From Bacteroidota bacterium (GTDB lineage: Bacteria > Bacteroidota > Ignavibacteria > Ignavibacteriales > Ignavibacteriaceae), in contig JAIUOE010000007.1 in the NCBI GenBank assembly GCA_020161395.1, positions 62,001-126,000 of the forward strand: a stretch of 64,000 nt of DNA, given 5' to 3'. Every line of letters begins with the position of its first letter. Position 1 is the stretch's first letter. Positions 17,392 to 27,635 of the stretch are shown here, piece by piece. A model generated the notes under the pieces. The model was not told the DNA's origin. It did no database searches and worked only from the letters and a program-made list of their open reading frames with translations. A program made the position numbers and the translations under genes.

Positions 17392-20300
17392 ATGAAGATT
17401 TCACGACTGTTTACCAAAAATGAAACAGATGTACAAAATTTAATTGAATATGTACCACGCAATTCGGAAATACGCAATCCTGACGGGAAAATGATATTTT
17501 CGATGCAGAACATACTGGTGCCTTCAACCTGGTCGCAGGTTGCTGTTGACATTCTCGCACAGAAGTATTTTAGAAAAGCCGGAGTGCCGAAACTGCTCAG
17601 GAAAGTTGAGGATGCCGGGGTTCCTGAATGGTTGTTGCCATCAGAACCTGATACTGATAATCTTGCGAAATTGCCCCAAAATGAAAGATTTACATCTGAA
17701 TCAGACAGTCGTCAGGTATTTCACAGACTTGCAGGAAACTGGACTTACTGGGCATGGAAAGCCGGCTACTTTAAGACAGAAGAGGACGCAAAGACCTACT
17801 ACGACGAGATGTTCTACATGCTCGCAACCCAGATGGCTGCACCCAATTCACCACAATGGTTCAATACCGGATTAAACTGGGCTTACGGAATTACAGGACC
17901 CTCACAGGGACACTTCTATGTGGATTATCAGACCGGTCAGCTTGTTTCCTCCGATGATGCATATACTCATCCGCAACCGCACGCATGCTTCATACAGTCC
18001 ATCAGTGACGATCTTGTAAACGATGGCGGAATCATGGACTTATGGGTTCGTGAAGCCCGTCTGTTCAAATACGGATCGGGAACCGGCACAAATTTCAGTC
18101 AGATTCGCGGATCAGAAGAACCACTCAGCGGAGGCGGCAGGTCTTCAGGTCTGATGTCGTTTCTGAAGATAGGTGACAGGTCGGCGGGAGCGATAAAATC
18201 AGGCGGTACCACCCGCAGAGCTGCCAAGATGGTGTGTCTCGATCTCGATCACCCTGACATCGAAGAATTTGTAAACTGGAAGGTTATCGAAGAGCAAAAA
18301 GTTGCATCGCTGGTTACCGGTTCAAAGCTGAACAACCTTCACCTCAACAACATAATGAAAGCCTGCTACGCAGAGCATCCTGAGAATGACAGATTTAATC
18401 CGAAATTAAACATTAAGTTGCAGAGAGCTGTAATTGAGGCTAAAAAGGCTCTTATTCCGAATAATTATATTGAGAGAGTGATACAACTCGCTAAGCTCGG
18501 TTACAAATCGATAGAATTCCCGATTTACGATACCGACTGGAATTCGGAAGCCTACACAACCGTTTCAGGACAGAATTCGAACAACTCAATCAGAGTAACC
18601 AACGAATTCATGACTTCCGTTCTTGAAGACGGTCCATGGAACCTCTACTGGAGAGTTGAGAAAAAGAAAGCCAAAAAGGAAAACAGGAAACCAAAGCCGT
18701 CAAAAGTGCTTAAAGCCAGAGAGCTGTGGGAAGACATTTCGTTTGCTGCATGGAACTGTGCCGATCCGGGTTTGCAATTCCACACAACAATTAACGAATG
18801 GCACACCTGTCCCGAGGATGGAGAGATAAACGCTTCCAATCCCTGCAGTGAGTATATGTTTCTCGATGACACAGCATGTAACCTGGCGTCATTGAACCTG
18901 TTGAGATTTTACAATCCTGAAACAAATAAATTTAACATAAAAGCATACAGACATGCTGCCCGTTTGTGGACAATCACGCTTGAAACAAGTGTGTTGATGG
19001 CGCAATTTCCGAGCAAGGAAATAGCTCAGCTTAGTTACGAGTTTAGAACACTGGGACTTGGTTACGCCAATCTCGGAGCGCTGTTAATGCAGCAGGGTAT
19101 CCCTTACGACAGTGAGGAAGCTGTCGCCATTACTGGTGCCTTGACTGCAATTATGCATTTCAGCGCCTATGCCACCAGTGCTGAAATGGCAAAGGGATTT
19201 GGTCCATTTGTAAAATATGAGAAGAACAAGGATCACATGCTCCGGGTGATGAGAAATCATCGCCGTGCCGCCTACAATGTACCTGTCGAGGAATATGAAG
19301 GATTGACAATAAAACCGATGGGAATCGACCCGACGAAGTGCCCTTCCGATCTTCTTGAAGCTGCTAGAGAGGATGCTGACCGTGCCCTTGACCTCGGTAC
19401 AAAACATGGTTTCAGAAATGCTCAGGTTACAGTAATAGCTCCAACAGGTACTATCGGAATGTTGATGGACTGTGATACAACGGGCGTTGAACCTGATTTT
19501 GCATTAGTGAAATTCAAAAAACTCGCCGGCGGCGGATACTTTAAGATTATCAACCAGTCGGTACCCCCGGCACTCAAGAAACTTGGCTACAACGAGCATC
19601 AAATCGATGAGATCATCAAGTATGCAGTCGGTGCAGGATCTCTGACAGGATGTCCTTATATCAATGCAGAATCGCTGAAATCGAAAGGATTCACCGATGA
19701 GACCATCTCGATTATCGAGAAACAGATGCCGTCGGTCTTTGACATTTCCTTTGCATTCAACAAATACACCCTGGGTGTTGATTTCCTGAAGAAGCTTGGA
19801 GTGACCGAAGAGGAGATGGATTCTATGGATTTCAATCTTCTGCGGAAACTTGGTTTTTCAAGACAGGAAATCTCATCCGCAAACGATTACATCTGCGGTA
19901 CGATGACCGTTGAGGGTGCTCCCTATCTGAAATTCGAACACTATCCCGTTTTCGACACCGCGAACAAATGCGGCAAAAAAGGAACGAGATTCCTGAAAGC
20001 GATGGCACACATCAAAATGATGGCTGCGGCTCAACCGTTCATCTCGGGTGCCATTTCAAAAACCATCAATCTGCCTTACCACTCGACAGTTGATGATGTG
20101 AAAGATGCCTATATGCAATCGTGGAACCTCTGTTTGAAGGCAAATGCTCTCTACAGAGACGGATCGAAGCTTTCACAGCCGCTCAATTCACTTATTGACG
20201 ATGACTTCCAGGAAATTTACGAATCTCACGAAGAAAACAACATCGTAAAGGTCGCTGAACGAATTATTCACCGTTACATCGCAAAAAGAAGAAGACTTCC

Positions 20301-20970
20301 CGATCGCAGAAAAGGATACACCCAAAAGGCAAAGATTAACGGGCAATCGCTCTATATCAGAACGGGTGAGTATGACAACGGACAGATTGGAGAGATATTT
20401 ATAGATATGCACCGTGAGGGAGCCACTGTAAGAAGCCTCCTGAACAGTTTCGCCATAGCAATTTCACTTGGCTTGCAACATGGTGTACCCCTCGAAGAGT
20501 TTGTGGATGCCTTTGTTTTCACAAGATTCGAACCATCAGGAGTTGTCACAGGAAACCAGAGGATCAAGTTCTCAACCTCGGTGATTGATTACATCTTCCG
20601 TGAACTGGCAGTTACTTATCTGAACAGATATGATCTTGCACATGTCAGTGCAGATGATCTCCTTTCATCAACCAAGGTAAGCAAGGCTAACGAGGATTTT
20701 GAGAGTGAGGAACTTGTCAGCGAGAGCATTTATGAGCTCGAACCAAGGGATTCCCCCGGCTACAGTTCAAAACTTGCAACCTCAGAAACGAAGGACACTA
20801 CTTCAAAATTTCTGAACAAACAGTCGACAGCCATTAAGCATCAGGTTCAAAGAGCCATTGAAAAAGGTTATACCGGGGACATTTGCACCGAATGTAACAG
20901 CATGACTATGGTAAGAAACGGAACCTGTCTGAAGTGCATGACCTGCGGATCAACAAGCGGATGCAGCTAA
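17392..20970 (+). CDS. nrdJ: Adenosylcobalamin-dependent (class II) ribonucleotide reductase
   Basis: 1192 residues. Reduces ribonucleotides to deoxyribonucleotides using a radical made from vitamin B12 coenzyme, with or without oxygen. Core marks: [19 protein letters not shown], the radical-site [10 protein letters not shown] (about 480-490), and [20 protein letters not shown] (about 683-702). After about residue 1120 a tail carries four Cys in CTECNS and [13 protein letters not shown], used to re-reduce the active site and probably to bind zinc. Insertions around 310-440 are usual for the long form. AUG start. An 8-bp repeat array and a terminator follow. Confidence 0.96.
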   Translation: MKISRLFTKNETDVQNLIEYVPRNSEIRNPDGKMIFSMQNILVPSTWSQVAVDILAQKYFRKAGVPKLLRKVEDAGVPEWLLPSEPDTDNLAKLPQNERFTSESDSRQVFHRLAGNWTYWAWKAGYFKTEEDAKTYYDEMFYMLATQMAAPNSPQWFNTGLNWAYGITGPSQGHFYVDYQTGQLVSSDDAYTHPQPHACFIQSISDDLVNDGGIMDLWVREARLFKYGSGTGTNFSQIRGSEEPLSGGGRSSGLMSFLKIGDRSAGAIKSGGTTRRAAKMVCLDLDHPDIEEFVNWKVIEEQKVASLVTGSKLNNLHLNNIMKACYAEHPENDRFNPKLNIKLQRAVIEAKKALIPNNYIERVIQLAKLGYKSIEFPIYDTDWNSEAYTTVSGQNSNNSIRVTNEFMTSVLEDGPWNLYWRVEKKKAKKENRKPKPSKVLKARELWEDISFAAWNCADPGLQFHTTINEWHTCPEDGEINASNPCSEYMFLDDTACNLASLNLLRFYNPETNKFNIKAYRHAARLWTITLETSVLMAQFPSKEIAQLSYEFRTLGLGYANLGALLMQQGIPYDSEEAVAITGALTAIMHFSAYATSAEMAKGFGPFVKYEKNKDHMLRVMRNHRRAAYNVPVEEYEGLTIKPMGIDPTKCPSDLLEAAREDADRALDLGTKHGFRNAQVTVIAPTGTIGMLMDCDTTGVEPDFALVKFKKLAGGGYFKIINQSVPPALKKLGYNEHQIDEIIKYAVGAGSLTGCPYINAESLKSKGFTDETISIIEKQMPSVFDISFAFNKYTLGVDFLKKLGVTEEEMDSMDFNLLRKLGFSRQEISSANDYICGTMTVEGAPYLKFEHYPVFDTANKCGKKGTRFLKAMAHIKMMAAAQPFISGAISKTINLPYHSTVDDVKDAYMQSWNLCLKANALYRDGSKLSQPLNSLIDDDFQEIYESHEENNIVKVAERIIHRYIAKRRRLPDRRKGYTQKAKINGQSLYIRTGEYDNGQIGEIFIDMHREGATVRSLLNSFAIAISLGLQHGVPLEEFVDAFVFTRFEPSGVVTGNQRIKFSTSVIDYIFRELAVTYLNRYDLAHVSADDLLSSTKVSKANEDFESEELVSESIYELEPRDSPGYSSKLATSETKDTTSKFLNKQSTAIKHQVQRAIEKGYTGDICTECNSMTMVRNGTCLKCMTCGSTSGCS

Positions 20971-21010
20971 TGCAATAATGCAATAATGCAGTAATCCAAT
21001 AATGCAGTAA
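20971..21010 (+). repeat. Tandem 8-bp array, five units, after nrdJ
   Basis: The 40 bases after the nrdJ stop are five octamers: TGCAATAA twice, TGCAGTAA, TCCAATAA, TGCAGTAA. Each contains TAA; because 8 is not a multiple of 3, the array places stops in all three forward frames. Confidence 0.9.
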
Positions 21011-21015
21011 TATTT

Positions 21016-21049
21016 GGCTCCGGAGATTTTGTTTTCGGAGCCTTTTTTT
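21016..21049 (+). terminator. Intrinsic terminator of nrdJ
   Basis: GGCTCCG (21016-21022) pairs with CGGAGCC (21036-21042), followed by seven T. It sits between two blocks of the same 8-bp repeat. On the minus strand no T-run follows, so it serves nrdJ only. Confidence 0.88.
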
Positions 21050-21051
21050 AA

Positions 21052-21083
21052 TGCAGCAATGCAATAATCCAATAATTCAGTAG
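21052..21083 (+). repeat. Second block of the 8-bp array, four units
   Basis: TGCAGCAA, TGCAATAA, TCCAATAA and TTCAGTAG continue the same octamer type found before the terminator. The block ends 17 bases before the last codons of the convergent response regulator. Confidence 0.8.
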
Positions 21084-21100
21084 TGGGGGCCGATCAGGTT

Positions 21101-21781
21101 TTACGGGACAAATTTATAGCCGGCGGAGTGGATCGTAACAAAGTGTTTTGGATTTGAGGGGTCGTCCTCGAACTTTTTTCTTAGGGAAAGAATAAAATTG
21201 TCAATTGTCCGGGTGGTCGGAAAACTGTCGTAACCCCAAACTTCATCCAGCAGTTTGTTGCGGGAGAAAATCTCGTTAGGGTGTTCGAAGAAGAATTTTA
21301 TAAGTTTATACTCGATGGGTGAGAGGGGGAAAACCGCACCGTGTTTGCTCAAAGTCATCTCTTTGTCATTCAATATCAGGTCGTCTGAATGATTGGATTG
21401 GATTTGCGGGGATCTGTTTCCTGTCCTTCTTAAAACTGCTTTAATTCTTGCAAGAAGATCATTGATACTAAAAGGTTTGGTGATGTAGTCATCGGCTCCA
21501 ATATCGAATGCCAGTACTTTGGTGACCTCGTCATTTTTACTGGTGAGCATTATAACGGGGATGTCGGAATTTTTCGCACGGAGCTCTCTGCAAACTTCGA
21601 TACCGTTCATTGTCGGGAGCATCTGATCGAGCAGAATCAGATCACAGTCTCTTTTAATCGCCATACTCAAACCTTCTTTGCCATCTCTTGCCGTTGAAAT
21701 TTCATAATGTTCAGATTCAAGTATGTCGGTCAGGCTAAGGCTGATCGCGGGGTCATCTTCAATCAGGAGAATTTTCTTCAT
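21101..21781 (-). CDS. OmpR/PhoB-family response regulator
   Basis: 226 residues. The receiver (1-120) has IEDD, phospho-acceptor Asp52 in LLDQMLP, Thr in VIMLTSK and Lys in YITKPFS. The C-terminal winged helix (about 130-225) ends with RTIDNFILSLRKKFEDDP and GYKFVP. It overlaps the upstream kinase gene by 23 bases, so both are made together. PhoB-like in layout, but no phosphate genes are adjacent apart from a secreted nucleotidase about 2.5 kb away. Confidence 0.94.
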   Translation of the reverse strand: MKKILLIEDDPAISLSLTDILESEHYEISTARDGKEGLSMAIKRDCDLILLDQMLPTMNGIEVCRELRAKNSDIPVIMLTSKNDEVTKVLAFDIGADDYITKPFSINDLLARIKAVLRRTGNRSPQIQSNHSDDLILNDKEMTLSKHGAVFPLSPIEYKLIKFFFEHPNEIFSRNKLLDEVWGYDSFPTTRTIDNFILSLRKKFEDDPSNPKHFVTIHSAGYKFVP

Positions 21782-24182
21782 AACATTCCTTAAAAAACAG
21801 TTTAATAATTGTTCCTTCGCCGGGCTTGCTTGTCACTTCGATTTTTCCCTGATGAGCATCGACGATATTTTTCACGATTGTTAGTCCAAGCCCTGTCCCG
21901 GGGATTTTTTTTGCTGTTGAGACGCCCGTCCGGTAAAAAGGATTAAAAATTTCTTTTATTTCACCTTCTTCCATCCCGATGCCGAAATCCCTGACAGTTA
22001 TACAAGCTTCGCTGCCTGATGAAACCAGTGATACATCAATCAAATTATTGGGTTTCCCAAACTTCAATGCATTCGAAAATAGATTAATCAGACACTCCAC
22101 CAGGGCATCATGGTTTCCGTTAATCCTGATTTTCCTTTCGGAAATCGAAGTATTTAACTTAAACCCTTCACTTTTTATCTGATACTTCATCAAGTCGAGA
22201 GAGTTTTGTAATGAATCATTAAGTATCAGAGGTGCCATTACAAACTGTTTAACACCCCTTTCCATTTGAGAAAAATGGAGCACATTGTCAATCAGTCTGG
22301 TAAGCCGTTCGGTTTCTCCGGTAATAACATCGAGATAATGGTTTACCTTATCCTCAGGGATGTTTTTCTTCCTTCTCATTTGTTGGGCAAGGAGATTGAT
22401 GGAGGTCAGAGGGGTCTTCAGATCATGGGAGACAGAGGAGACAAAAAGGGATTTTTGTTCGTTAAGTTCGGCGAGTTTCTCGGCTTCAAGCTCTTTTCTG
22501 ATCAAAGATTCCTTCAGGGATGCAGCTTCGATGGCATCGATTGCTGACTTTGCGAGTGTTTCTATAAAATCGATGTCATCCCTCGAAGTTTTAAATTCCG
22601 ATTTTTTCTCCCCGAGCAACACGACAGCATGAAAGTTTGCAGTGTGCGCATTTTCATTAATGATCACTTTTACTTCATCACCAAACGGCAGCGGACTTAT
22701 ATCTTCGAAGTTAATGCCCTGTTCCAAAGCATCCCTGCGGGCATAGATTTTTTCTTCAAGTCGCACATTTTCGGGAAATGTGAATTGGGAGTCACTATTT
22801 TGATAGAGCAGGCGCGGGGAGGAGTTTTCCTGCAGCAACGAAATCGCAAAAAATTTATAAGGGATGTTCTTCACGATAAAATCCCCAAGACAAATTCCGA
22901 TCTCCTTGACCGTGATTGCCGATTCCAGGAGATTACGGAATTGCACCACCATTTCCTTGAAGTTATAGTGCACCATGAAAAAATTTTTATTCACCACCAC
23001 TTGCACCCTGGTCTTAAGCGGCTGAAAGAAGAATGCCAGTATAAGGGTTGTGACAGTGGCAAATTCGAGTTCAAAATCCCTGGTGATATAGGTGGAAACC
23101 AGGAAGAGTAATACAAAATAAATCGCTGAGAGAATTGAAACAACTGAAGTGTAGACTATACTTCTATTTAAAATAAGCTGAATATCCAGGAAATGGTATT
23201 TAACTATTGAGATGGTAAAGCAGACAGGAATTGAGAGCATCAGCATTGAAACGACCGACTCGGGGATAATTCCACTCCCGGTTAACCCCTGAGGGATTAC
23301 CCAAAGCAATACAAAAGCGAAAGGACCGATAAAATATCCGGTAATCAGCCAGAGAAGCCGCTGTTTATCTTCCCGGGTAGTCGATTTCCTGTAAGAATTT
23401 ATAAAAATCGATGTTGAGGCGATCACGAGCACCACAGTCGCAGTTCTGCTGATGTTAAACCAGTCGATGTAGGCGGAAAGGGTTTCCTGGGTCAGGGAAG
23501 TTTTAACCGAGAGATATGAAATAAAATTGCCGAAAGAAACCGCAAAAGCGAAGAAATAGAGCAGAAAAAGGAGATATCCCGGGTCCTTCATTCTGTTCGC
23601 CGGATAAACCAGTGCGAAGTGAATAAAAAATACCGGAGTAACGACATAAGAGAGGTGGAAAATTGCTCTTGTTACATCAGCCAAAAGGGGAATGTCAACC
23701 TTCGCAGATCCCCATGTTGTAATCACAATTGCTGCAACTCCGAAACAGCATAAAAAGAAGAGTTGAGCGTGCAGGTTTCCGGGCTTTTTAATCACCACGA
23801 AATTGCCGATAAGAATGAAGATGAGTGCGATAATTACCTGAACGACAACATGAAACAGAGAATAGAACGGCACCAGAATATAGTTTTTAGTGGTGATTTT
23901 ATCTCCGGTGAGAAGAAAAAGAGAAATGTGGTCACCCGGTTTGAAAAAGTCGCAAATAATTTCAACTTCCTCTCTCTCGTGAACAGAGATACTGTTAACA
24001 GCAAGAACTGTGGTTGTCTTTTCGAAAGCCGGGTCTGCAATGACCAATTTCTCTGTTTCGTTTACAAGGGAAACGGGAAGATCAGCCTTTGAAAGCATTT
24101 GCTTTGTTGCCGGTATAAAGAAAGAAAGGACGAGCAGTTGGGCAAAGATACCTGCCACGAAGAGAGTCCTGTTACCAGTCAT
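21759..24182 (-). CDS. Multi-TM sensor histidine kinase
   Basis: 807 residues. TM1 (about 7-25) is followed by an outside loop to about residue 105, then about seven membrane helices to about 360. A cytosolic GAF-like region (about 395-545) leads to the HisKA helix pair with the phospho-acceptor His in SSVSHDLKTPLTSINLL, and then the ATPase domain with NLFSNALKFGK (N), DFGIGMEEGE (G1) and GTGLGLTIVK (G2). The GAF-like part may read an internal signal in addition to the membrane part. Paired with the response regulator downstream by a 23-base overlap. Confidence 0.9.
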   Translation of the reverse strand: MTGNRTLFVAGIFAQLLVLSFFIPATKQMLSKADLPVSLVNETEKLVIADPAFEKTTTVLAVNSISVHEREEVEIICDFFKPGDHISLFLLTGDKITTKNYILVPFYSLFHVVVQVIIALIFILIGNFVVIKKPGNLHAQLFFLCCFGVAAIVITTWGSAKVDIPLLADVTRAIFHLSYVVTPVFFIHFALVYPANRMKDPGYLLFLLYFFAFAVSFGNFISYLSVKTSLTQETLSAYIDWFNISRTATVVLVIASTSIFINSYRKSTTREDKQRLLWLITGYFIGPFAFVLLWVIPQGLTGSGIIPESVVSMLMLSIPVCFTISIVKYHFLDIQLILNRSIVYTSVVSILSAIYFVLLFLVSTYITRDFELEFATVTTLILAFFFQPLKTRVQVVVNKNFFMVHYNFKEMVVQFRNLLESAITVKEIGICLGDFIVKNIPYKFFAISLLQENSSPRLLYQNSDSQFTFPENVRLEEKIYARRDALEQGINFEDISPLPFGDEVKVIINENAHTANFHAVVLLGEKKSEFKTSRDDIDFIETLAKSAIDAIEAASLKESLIRKELEAEKLAELNEQKSLFVSSVSHDLKTPLTSINLLAQQMRRKKNIPEDKVNHYLDVITGETERLTRLIDNVLHFSQMERGVKQFVMAPLILNDSLQNSLDLMKYQIKSEGFKLNTSISERKIRINGNHDALVECLINLFSNALKFGKPNNLIDVSLVSSGSEACITVRDFGIGMEEGEIKEIFNPFYRTGVSTAKKIPGTGLGLTIVKNIVDAHQGKIEVTSKPGEGTIIKLFFKECYEENSPD

Positions 24183-24252
24183 TAAAGTCTCGATTAAGTC
24201 ATTCCCAAATTATATTTTTTTCCTTTAAAAGTCAATTCCTGCCGAAAATATA

Positions 24253-24288
24253 TTTTTGGTTCCCGATCCCTGCACCGGGAATCAAAAA
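24253..24288. other. 13-bp hairpin between the kinase and nucleotidase genes
   Basis: TTTTTGGTTCCCG (24253-24265) pairs with CGGGAATCAAAAA (24276-24288) with one G-U pair around a 10-base loop. It lies 13 bases beyond the stop of the minus-strand nucleotidase gene. The T-run forms part of the stem, so it may work as its terminator, but it is not a textbook one. Confidence 0.5.
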
Positions 24289-24300
24289 GACTCAAAGGAC

Positions 24301-26181
24301 CTACTTCACCAAAATCATTTTTTTAGATTGGACAAAAGATCCCGCAGACAATCTGTAGATGTAAATTCCACTCGGAAGGTTTTTGGCGTCAAAGGTGACC
24401 TTGTGCTCACCTGCACCCTGTAACTCGTTTACCAGTTCCGTTACCTCTTCTCCGATAGAGTTAAATACTTTCAGGTTCACAGTTGAGGTTACAGGGAGCA
24501 TATATGTAATAGTGGTCGAGGGATTGAAAGGGTTCGGGTAGTTTTGCAGGAGTCTAAATTTCTCAGGGAGGAAACTGTCACCCGTTGATTCCTCGCTCAT
24601 CGCGTTACCCGACACGGGATTAATTACCCCCTGGGATATTACATATTCGGTCAAAGCCTGAAATTCTGTCAGTTCAGAATAAAGTGTATCAACATCAAAA
24701 GGTATCATGAATAAATTCTGCATTGCCATTAAGAGGAACTCATTCATGACCAGGTTATATGACTGAGATGGATCGATTGGTTGTCCGTTAACCGTAATCG
24801 ATGTAATTCTGGATCCCGGAGGATTTTGTACATTCATTCCGAACGACAGTCCTGCGGTTTGAGGTACAAACTCATCGTCGGTTGCTATCATGCTGACAAC
24901 ATTCTCCATCGCGTACCAAAGATTCGCACCTGAGATATTGATTTTTGCAAGCCTGAACCCAAGATTATTGACGGGGTTGGCGCCGTATCCTATGCATCTG
25001 AAAAGGTCTGCGGGAACGATGGGTCCTGCCTGAATCGGTTGCGAAGTGGAACCACCAACAGTAATTGCGATATCAGCTCCTGTTTTCCATTTAAAGGCAG
25101 TGGTCACAAGATTACCGACGGCTGTATTATGGTGGGTTGAAGTATCGGTCAGATTAGTATCAATTTCACTAAAATATCCGGAAGCCACACCAACCTGGGT
25201 TCTGAACATGGGCCCGTAAACCTGTTCCAGTTGAGAAATAAGAGTATCGATTACTGCCTTGGTTACCGGTTCTTCCGGTATATTCTCATCCAGTGGAATC
25301 AACTGAAAAAGTGGAGGTTGAACCGATCCCTGACTGACAACCACATTGATTTTTCCAACATAACGCAGGAAGGCATCTGCCTGGAATGCGTAGGTCTTGC
25401 CGCCGGTAAAAAGATTCACAATCTCCACTGGTGCATCAAGTTTAAGGTGGTCGTGACTCGAGATAACAATATCGACACCGGGTACCATCGCAAACAGTTG
25501 TTTGTCGATATTAAGTCCAAGATGTGAGAGGCAGATGATAATTTCGCAGCCCGCATCTTTTAATGCCGTAATCTGAGTCATCGCACAGGCAGCCAGCGCC
25601 GAGTCGGATTCAATAATTTTGACATAACCGGGTTGAGAAAAGTAGTTTGCACTTGGCGTAGTCAGTCCGAAGATCCCGACTCTTAATCCGCCATATTCCT
25701 TTATGGCATAGCCTTTTATATAGTTATCCAATCCTGTGTTGGTCTCATGGGGGAATTGAACATTACTTGAGATGATTGAAAATGGTGCCCCCTGTGGAAA
25801 AGCAGTTGCAAAAATATTAAACAGGTTATCGGGACCGAGATCGAATTCGTGGTTACCAACCACCATTGCATCCAACCCTAAAGCTCCCATTAGCTGAAGT
25901 TCCGGTACACCAAAAAACAGTGAAAAGAAAGGGTCACCTATAAAGGCATCGCCACCATGCAGCGTAAGAACATTTGTTTCGGTCATTTTTGTCATCCCGA
26001 TAACAGAGGCAGCTCTGGCGATCCCGCCAATTTTGCCTGACAAGTCAGGATTTCTTGGTGCCTGCGGGGCGAGGTTCGTATGGGTATCATTAACAAACAG
26101 AATTGTAAGGCTGTCTGTAGCGAATGAGAAATTAAAAAGTCCTCCAAGGAGGGCAACTACTAAAAATGTGCGTGCTTTCAT
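24301..26181 (-). CDS. Secreted 5'-nucleotidase/cyclic phosphodiesterase-like metallophosphatase with type IX sorting domain
   Basis: 626 residues from AUG 26181 (GGAG upstream; an in-frame start at 26229 would bury the signal peptide). Signal MKARTFLVVALLGGLFNFSFA. The metallophosphatase domain has VNDTHTN, GGDAFIGDP, GNHEFD, SHLGLN and SSHDH, the five metal motifs of UshA/CpdB enzymes. The nucleotide-binding C domain (about 335-520) follows, with GNLVTTAFKWKTGADIAI. The last 80 residues are a sorting domain with LLQNYPNPFNPSTTI and an end in KKMILVK, implying export by type IX secretion. Likely releases phosphate and nucleosides from outside nucleotides. Confidence 0.92.
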   Translation of the reverse strand: MKARTFLVVALLGGLFNFSFATDSLTILFVNDTHTNLAPQAPRNPDLSGKIGGIARAASVIGMTKMTETNVLTLHGGDAFIGDPFFSLFFGVPELQLMGALGLDAMVVGNHEFDLGPDNLFNIFATAFPQGAPFSIISSNVQFPHETNTGLDNYIKGYAIKEYGGLRVGIFGLTTPSANYFSQPGYVKIIESDSALAACAMTQITALKDAGCEIIICLSHLGLNIDKQLFAMVPGVDIVISSHDHLKLDAPVEIVNLFTGGKTYAFQADAFLRYVGKINVVVSQGSVQPPLFQLIPLDENIPEEPVTKAVIDTLISQLEQVYGPMFRTQVGVASGYFSEIDTNLTDTSTHHNTAVGNLVTTAFKWKTGADIAITVGGSTSQPIQAGPIVPADLFRCIGYGANPVNNLGFRLAKINISGANLWYAMENVVSMIATDDEFVPQTAGLSFGMNVQNPPGSRITSITVNGQPIDPSQSYNLVMNEFLLMAMQNLFMIPFDVDTLYSELTEFQALTEYVISQGVINPVSGNAMSEESTGDSFLPEKFRLLQNYPNPFNPSTTITYMLPVTSTVNLKVFNSIGEEVTELVNELQGAGEHKVTFDAKNLPSGIYIYRLSAGSFVQSKKMILVK

Positions 26182-26248
26182 TGGGATAATCTCCGTTTTT
26201 GTTTGGGTCAAAATTAATTTGTACCGCAAAAGGAGATGTCACCGGAGA

Positions 26249-26286
26249 GTAAAGAGATTGTAAAAACTGAATGGCAATCTCTTTAC
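26249..26286. promoter_or_regulatory. 12-bp perfect inverted repeat in a divergent promoter region
   Basis: GTAAAGAGATTG (26249-26260) and CAATCTCTTTAC (26275-26286) are exact inverse copies separated by 14 bases. The region lies between the divergent nucleotidase and radical SAM genes, so a terminator role is unlikely and an operator or leader hairpin is more probable. TTGACA followed 5 bases later by GTGACA occurs just beyond (about 26293-26310). Confidence 0.55.
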
Positions 26287-26359
26287 ATCTTTTTGACAAG
26301 TTTGTGACAACAATTCAGAGGACATCACTTAATTTGCCATTGTCAATTGTGGAGTTTTT

Positions 26360-27619
26360 ATGAAATCATCGCAAATAATCCCGGACCGGCAATATCTTCT
26401 GGAAATCATCAGGATGTATGCCGGTATGTTGATAAAGCGGGATTCTTCGAGTATCCGGAATGCAGTGGGAAAATCGCTGTCGATAAGGGTAATAAGTGCG
26501 AACTACAAACTCAGAAAAAAACTCCACTTCAGTAAAATGATCCTGCACAACGGCAAATTTTATTCATCACTTGCCGTTCCCGGTATTCCTTCTGAAGCGT
26601 ATGCAAATTCGGTGAGAAACGGAGTTTTTAATCTCCTTGATGAACGAATAAACAAACCGCGTCAGATTGATACTGCCCTCCTTGCGATAACCTCGAACTG
26701 CCCTTTGAACTGCAGTCATTGCTATGAAAAGGCGAACATAAACAGCTACATTTCGCTTACTAATGATGACTGGGTGAGAACTGTCAGGTTGCTTCAGGAA
26801 CACGGTTGTGGAGTAATCGTGCTAACCGGTGGAGAACCGCTGAGTGATTTTGAGCGATTGCTCACAATTCTCAAGAGTGGTGATAAAAATCTCTCCGATT
26901 TTCACATCCATACCTCCGGAATGACCGTGACAGAAGAGAAAGTTGTTCAGTTAAAGGAGGCGGGACTGACAGCGGCAGGAGTTGGAATTGATCATTATGA
27001 TGAATCAAAAAATGACAGGCTTCGGGGAAAGGGTTCCTGGAAAAGTGCTCTGAAAGCGATTGATCTTTTTGTAAGGCATGACATCCTCACCTATGTGAAT
27101 TTTTGCGCTCTGAAGGAGATTGCAAACGAGTCCGGATTGATGAAATATGCAGAATTTGTCAGGGACAGGGGAGTTGCTCTGATTGAACTATTGGAACCAA
27201 GAGAATGTGGAGGTTTCAAGGGGGATCCTTCTGTGCTGTTGGGGAGTGGTGAGAAATCCGCACTTCTGGATTTTATGAAAAAAATTAATCTCGATAAAGA
27301 TTATCTGGATTATCCCGTTATCTACTATCTTGCCCACCTTGAAGGGAAGGAAGGGCTGGGTTGCCTCATGGGAGGCATTTCACATTTCTATATTGATTCC
27401 GCCGGGAATATCAACCCTTGTGTTTTTATGCCCGTGACCTTCGGTAATATTCTAAAGGAGGATATTCGCGTCATCCTGTCGAGGATGAGAGAGAATATCC
27501 CTTACCCGCTAAAGACCGATTGCCCTGCGATTGCGATTTCAAAAGAGGTTGCAGCAGACGAATCCCACCCTGTTCCATTCGAAAGAGTTGCCGGTAAATT
27601 CAAGGAGCTCTTCCGTTAG
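26360..27619 (+). CDS. Radical SAM protein with SPASM-like C-terminus
   Basis: 419 residues. AUG with GGAG 9 bases upstream. The first 100 residues are a mixed N-terminal domain. The radical SAM core begins with ITSNCPLNCSHCYEKA, where Cys114, Cys118 and Cys121 would bind the 4Fe-4S cluster and SAM; VLTGGEPLSDF is the glycine-rich SAM motif. The C-terminal part (about 330-400) has Cys in GLGCLMGG, INPCVFMP and KTDCPAI with FGNILKED, resembling a shortened SPASM/twitch domain that binds a second cluster. Such enzymes often modify peptides or proteins. The substrate is unknown; no small precursor ORF was seen next to it. It precedes three envelope protein genes. Confidence 0.85.
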   Translation: MKSSQIIPDRQYLLEIIRMYAGMLIKRDSSSIRNAVGKSLSIRVISANYKLRKKLHFSKMILHNGKFYSSLAVPGIPSEAYANSVRNGVFNLLDERINKPRQIDTALLAITSNCPLNCSHCYEKANINSYISLTNDDWVRTVRLLQEHGCGVIVLTGGEPLSDFERLLTILKSGDKNLSDFHIHTSGMTVTEEKVVQLKEAGLTAAGVGIDHYDESKNDRLRGKGSWKSALKAIDLFVRHDILTYVNFCALKEIANESGLMKYAEFVRDRGVALIELLEPRECGGFKGDPSVLLGSGEKSALLDFMKKINLDKDYLDYPVIYYLAHLEGKEGLGCLMGGISHFYIDSAGNINPCVFMPVTFGNILKEDIRVILSRMRENIPYPLKTDCPAIAISKEVAADESHPVPFERVAGKFKELFR

Positions 27620-27635
27620 CATCGAAAGGTGCAAA

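Noticed and set aside
21101-26181. Classical Pho regulon built from the PhoB-like pair and the nucleotidase
   Set aside because: The kinase has a multi-TM and GAF-like layout unlike PhoR, no pst or phoU genes are near, and no clear Pho box was found.
27531-27635. 35-residue N-terminal extension of the small lipoprotein
   Set aside because: It overlaps the radical SAM gene and would hide the lipoprotein signal that begins at AUG 27636.
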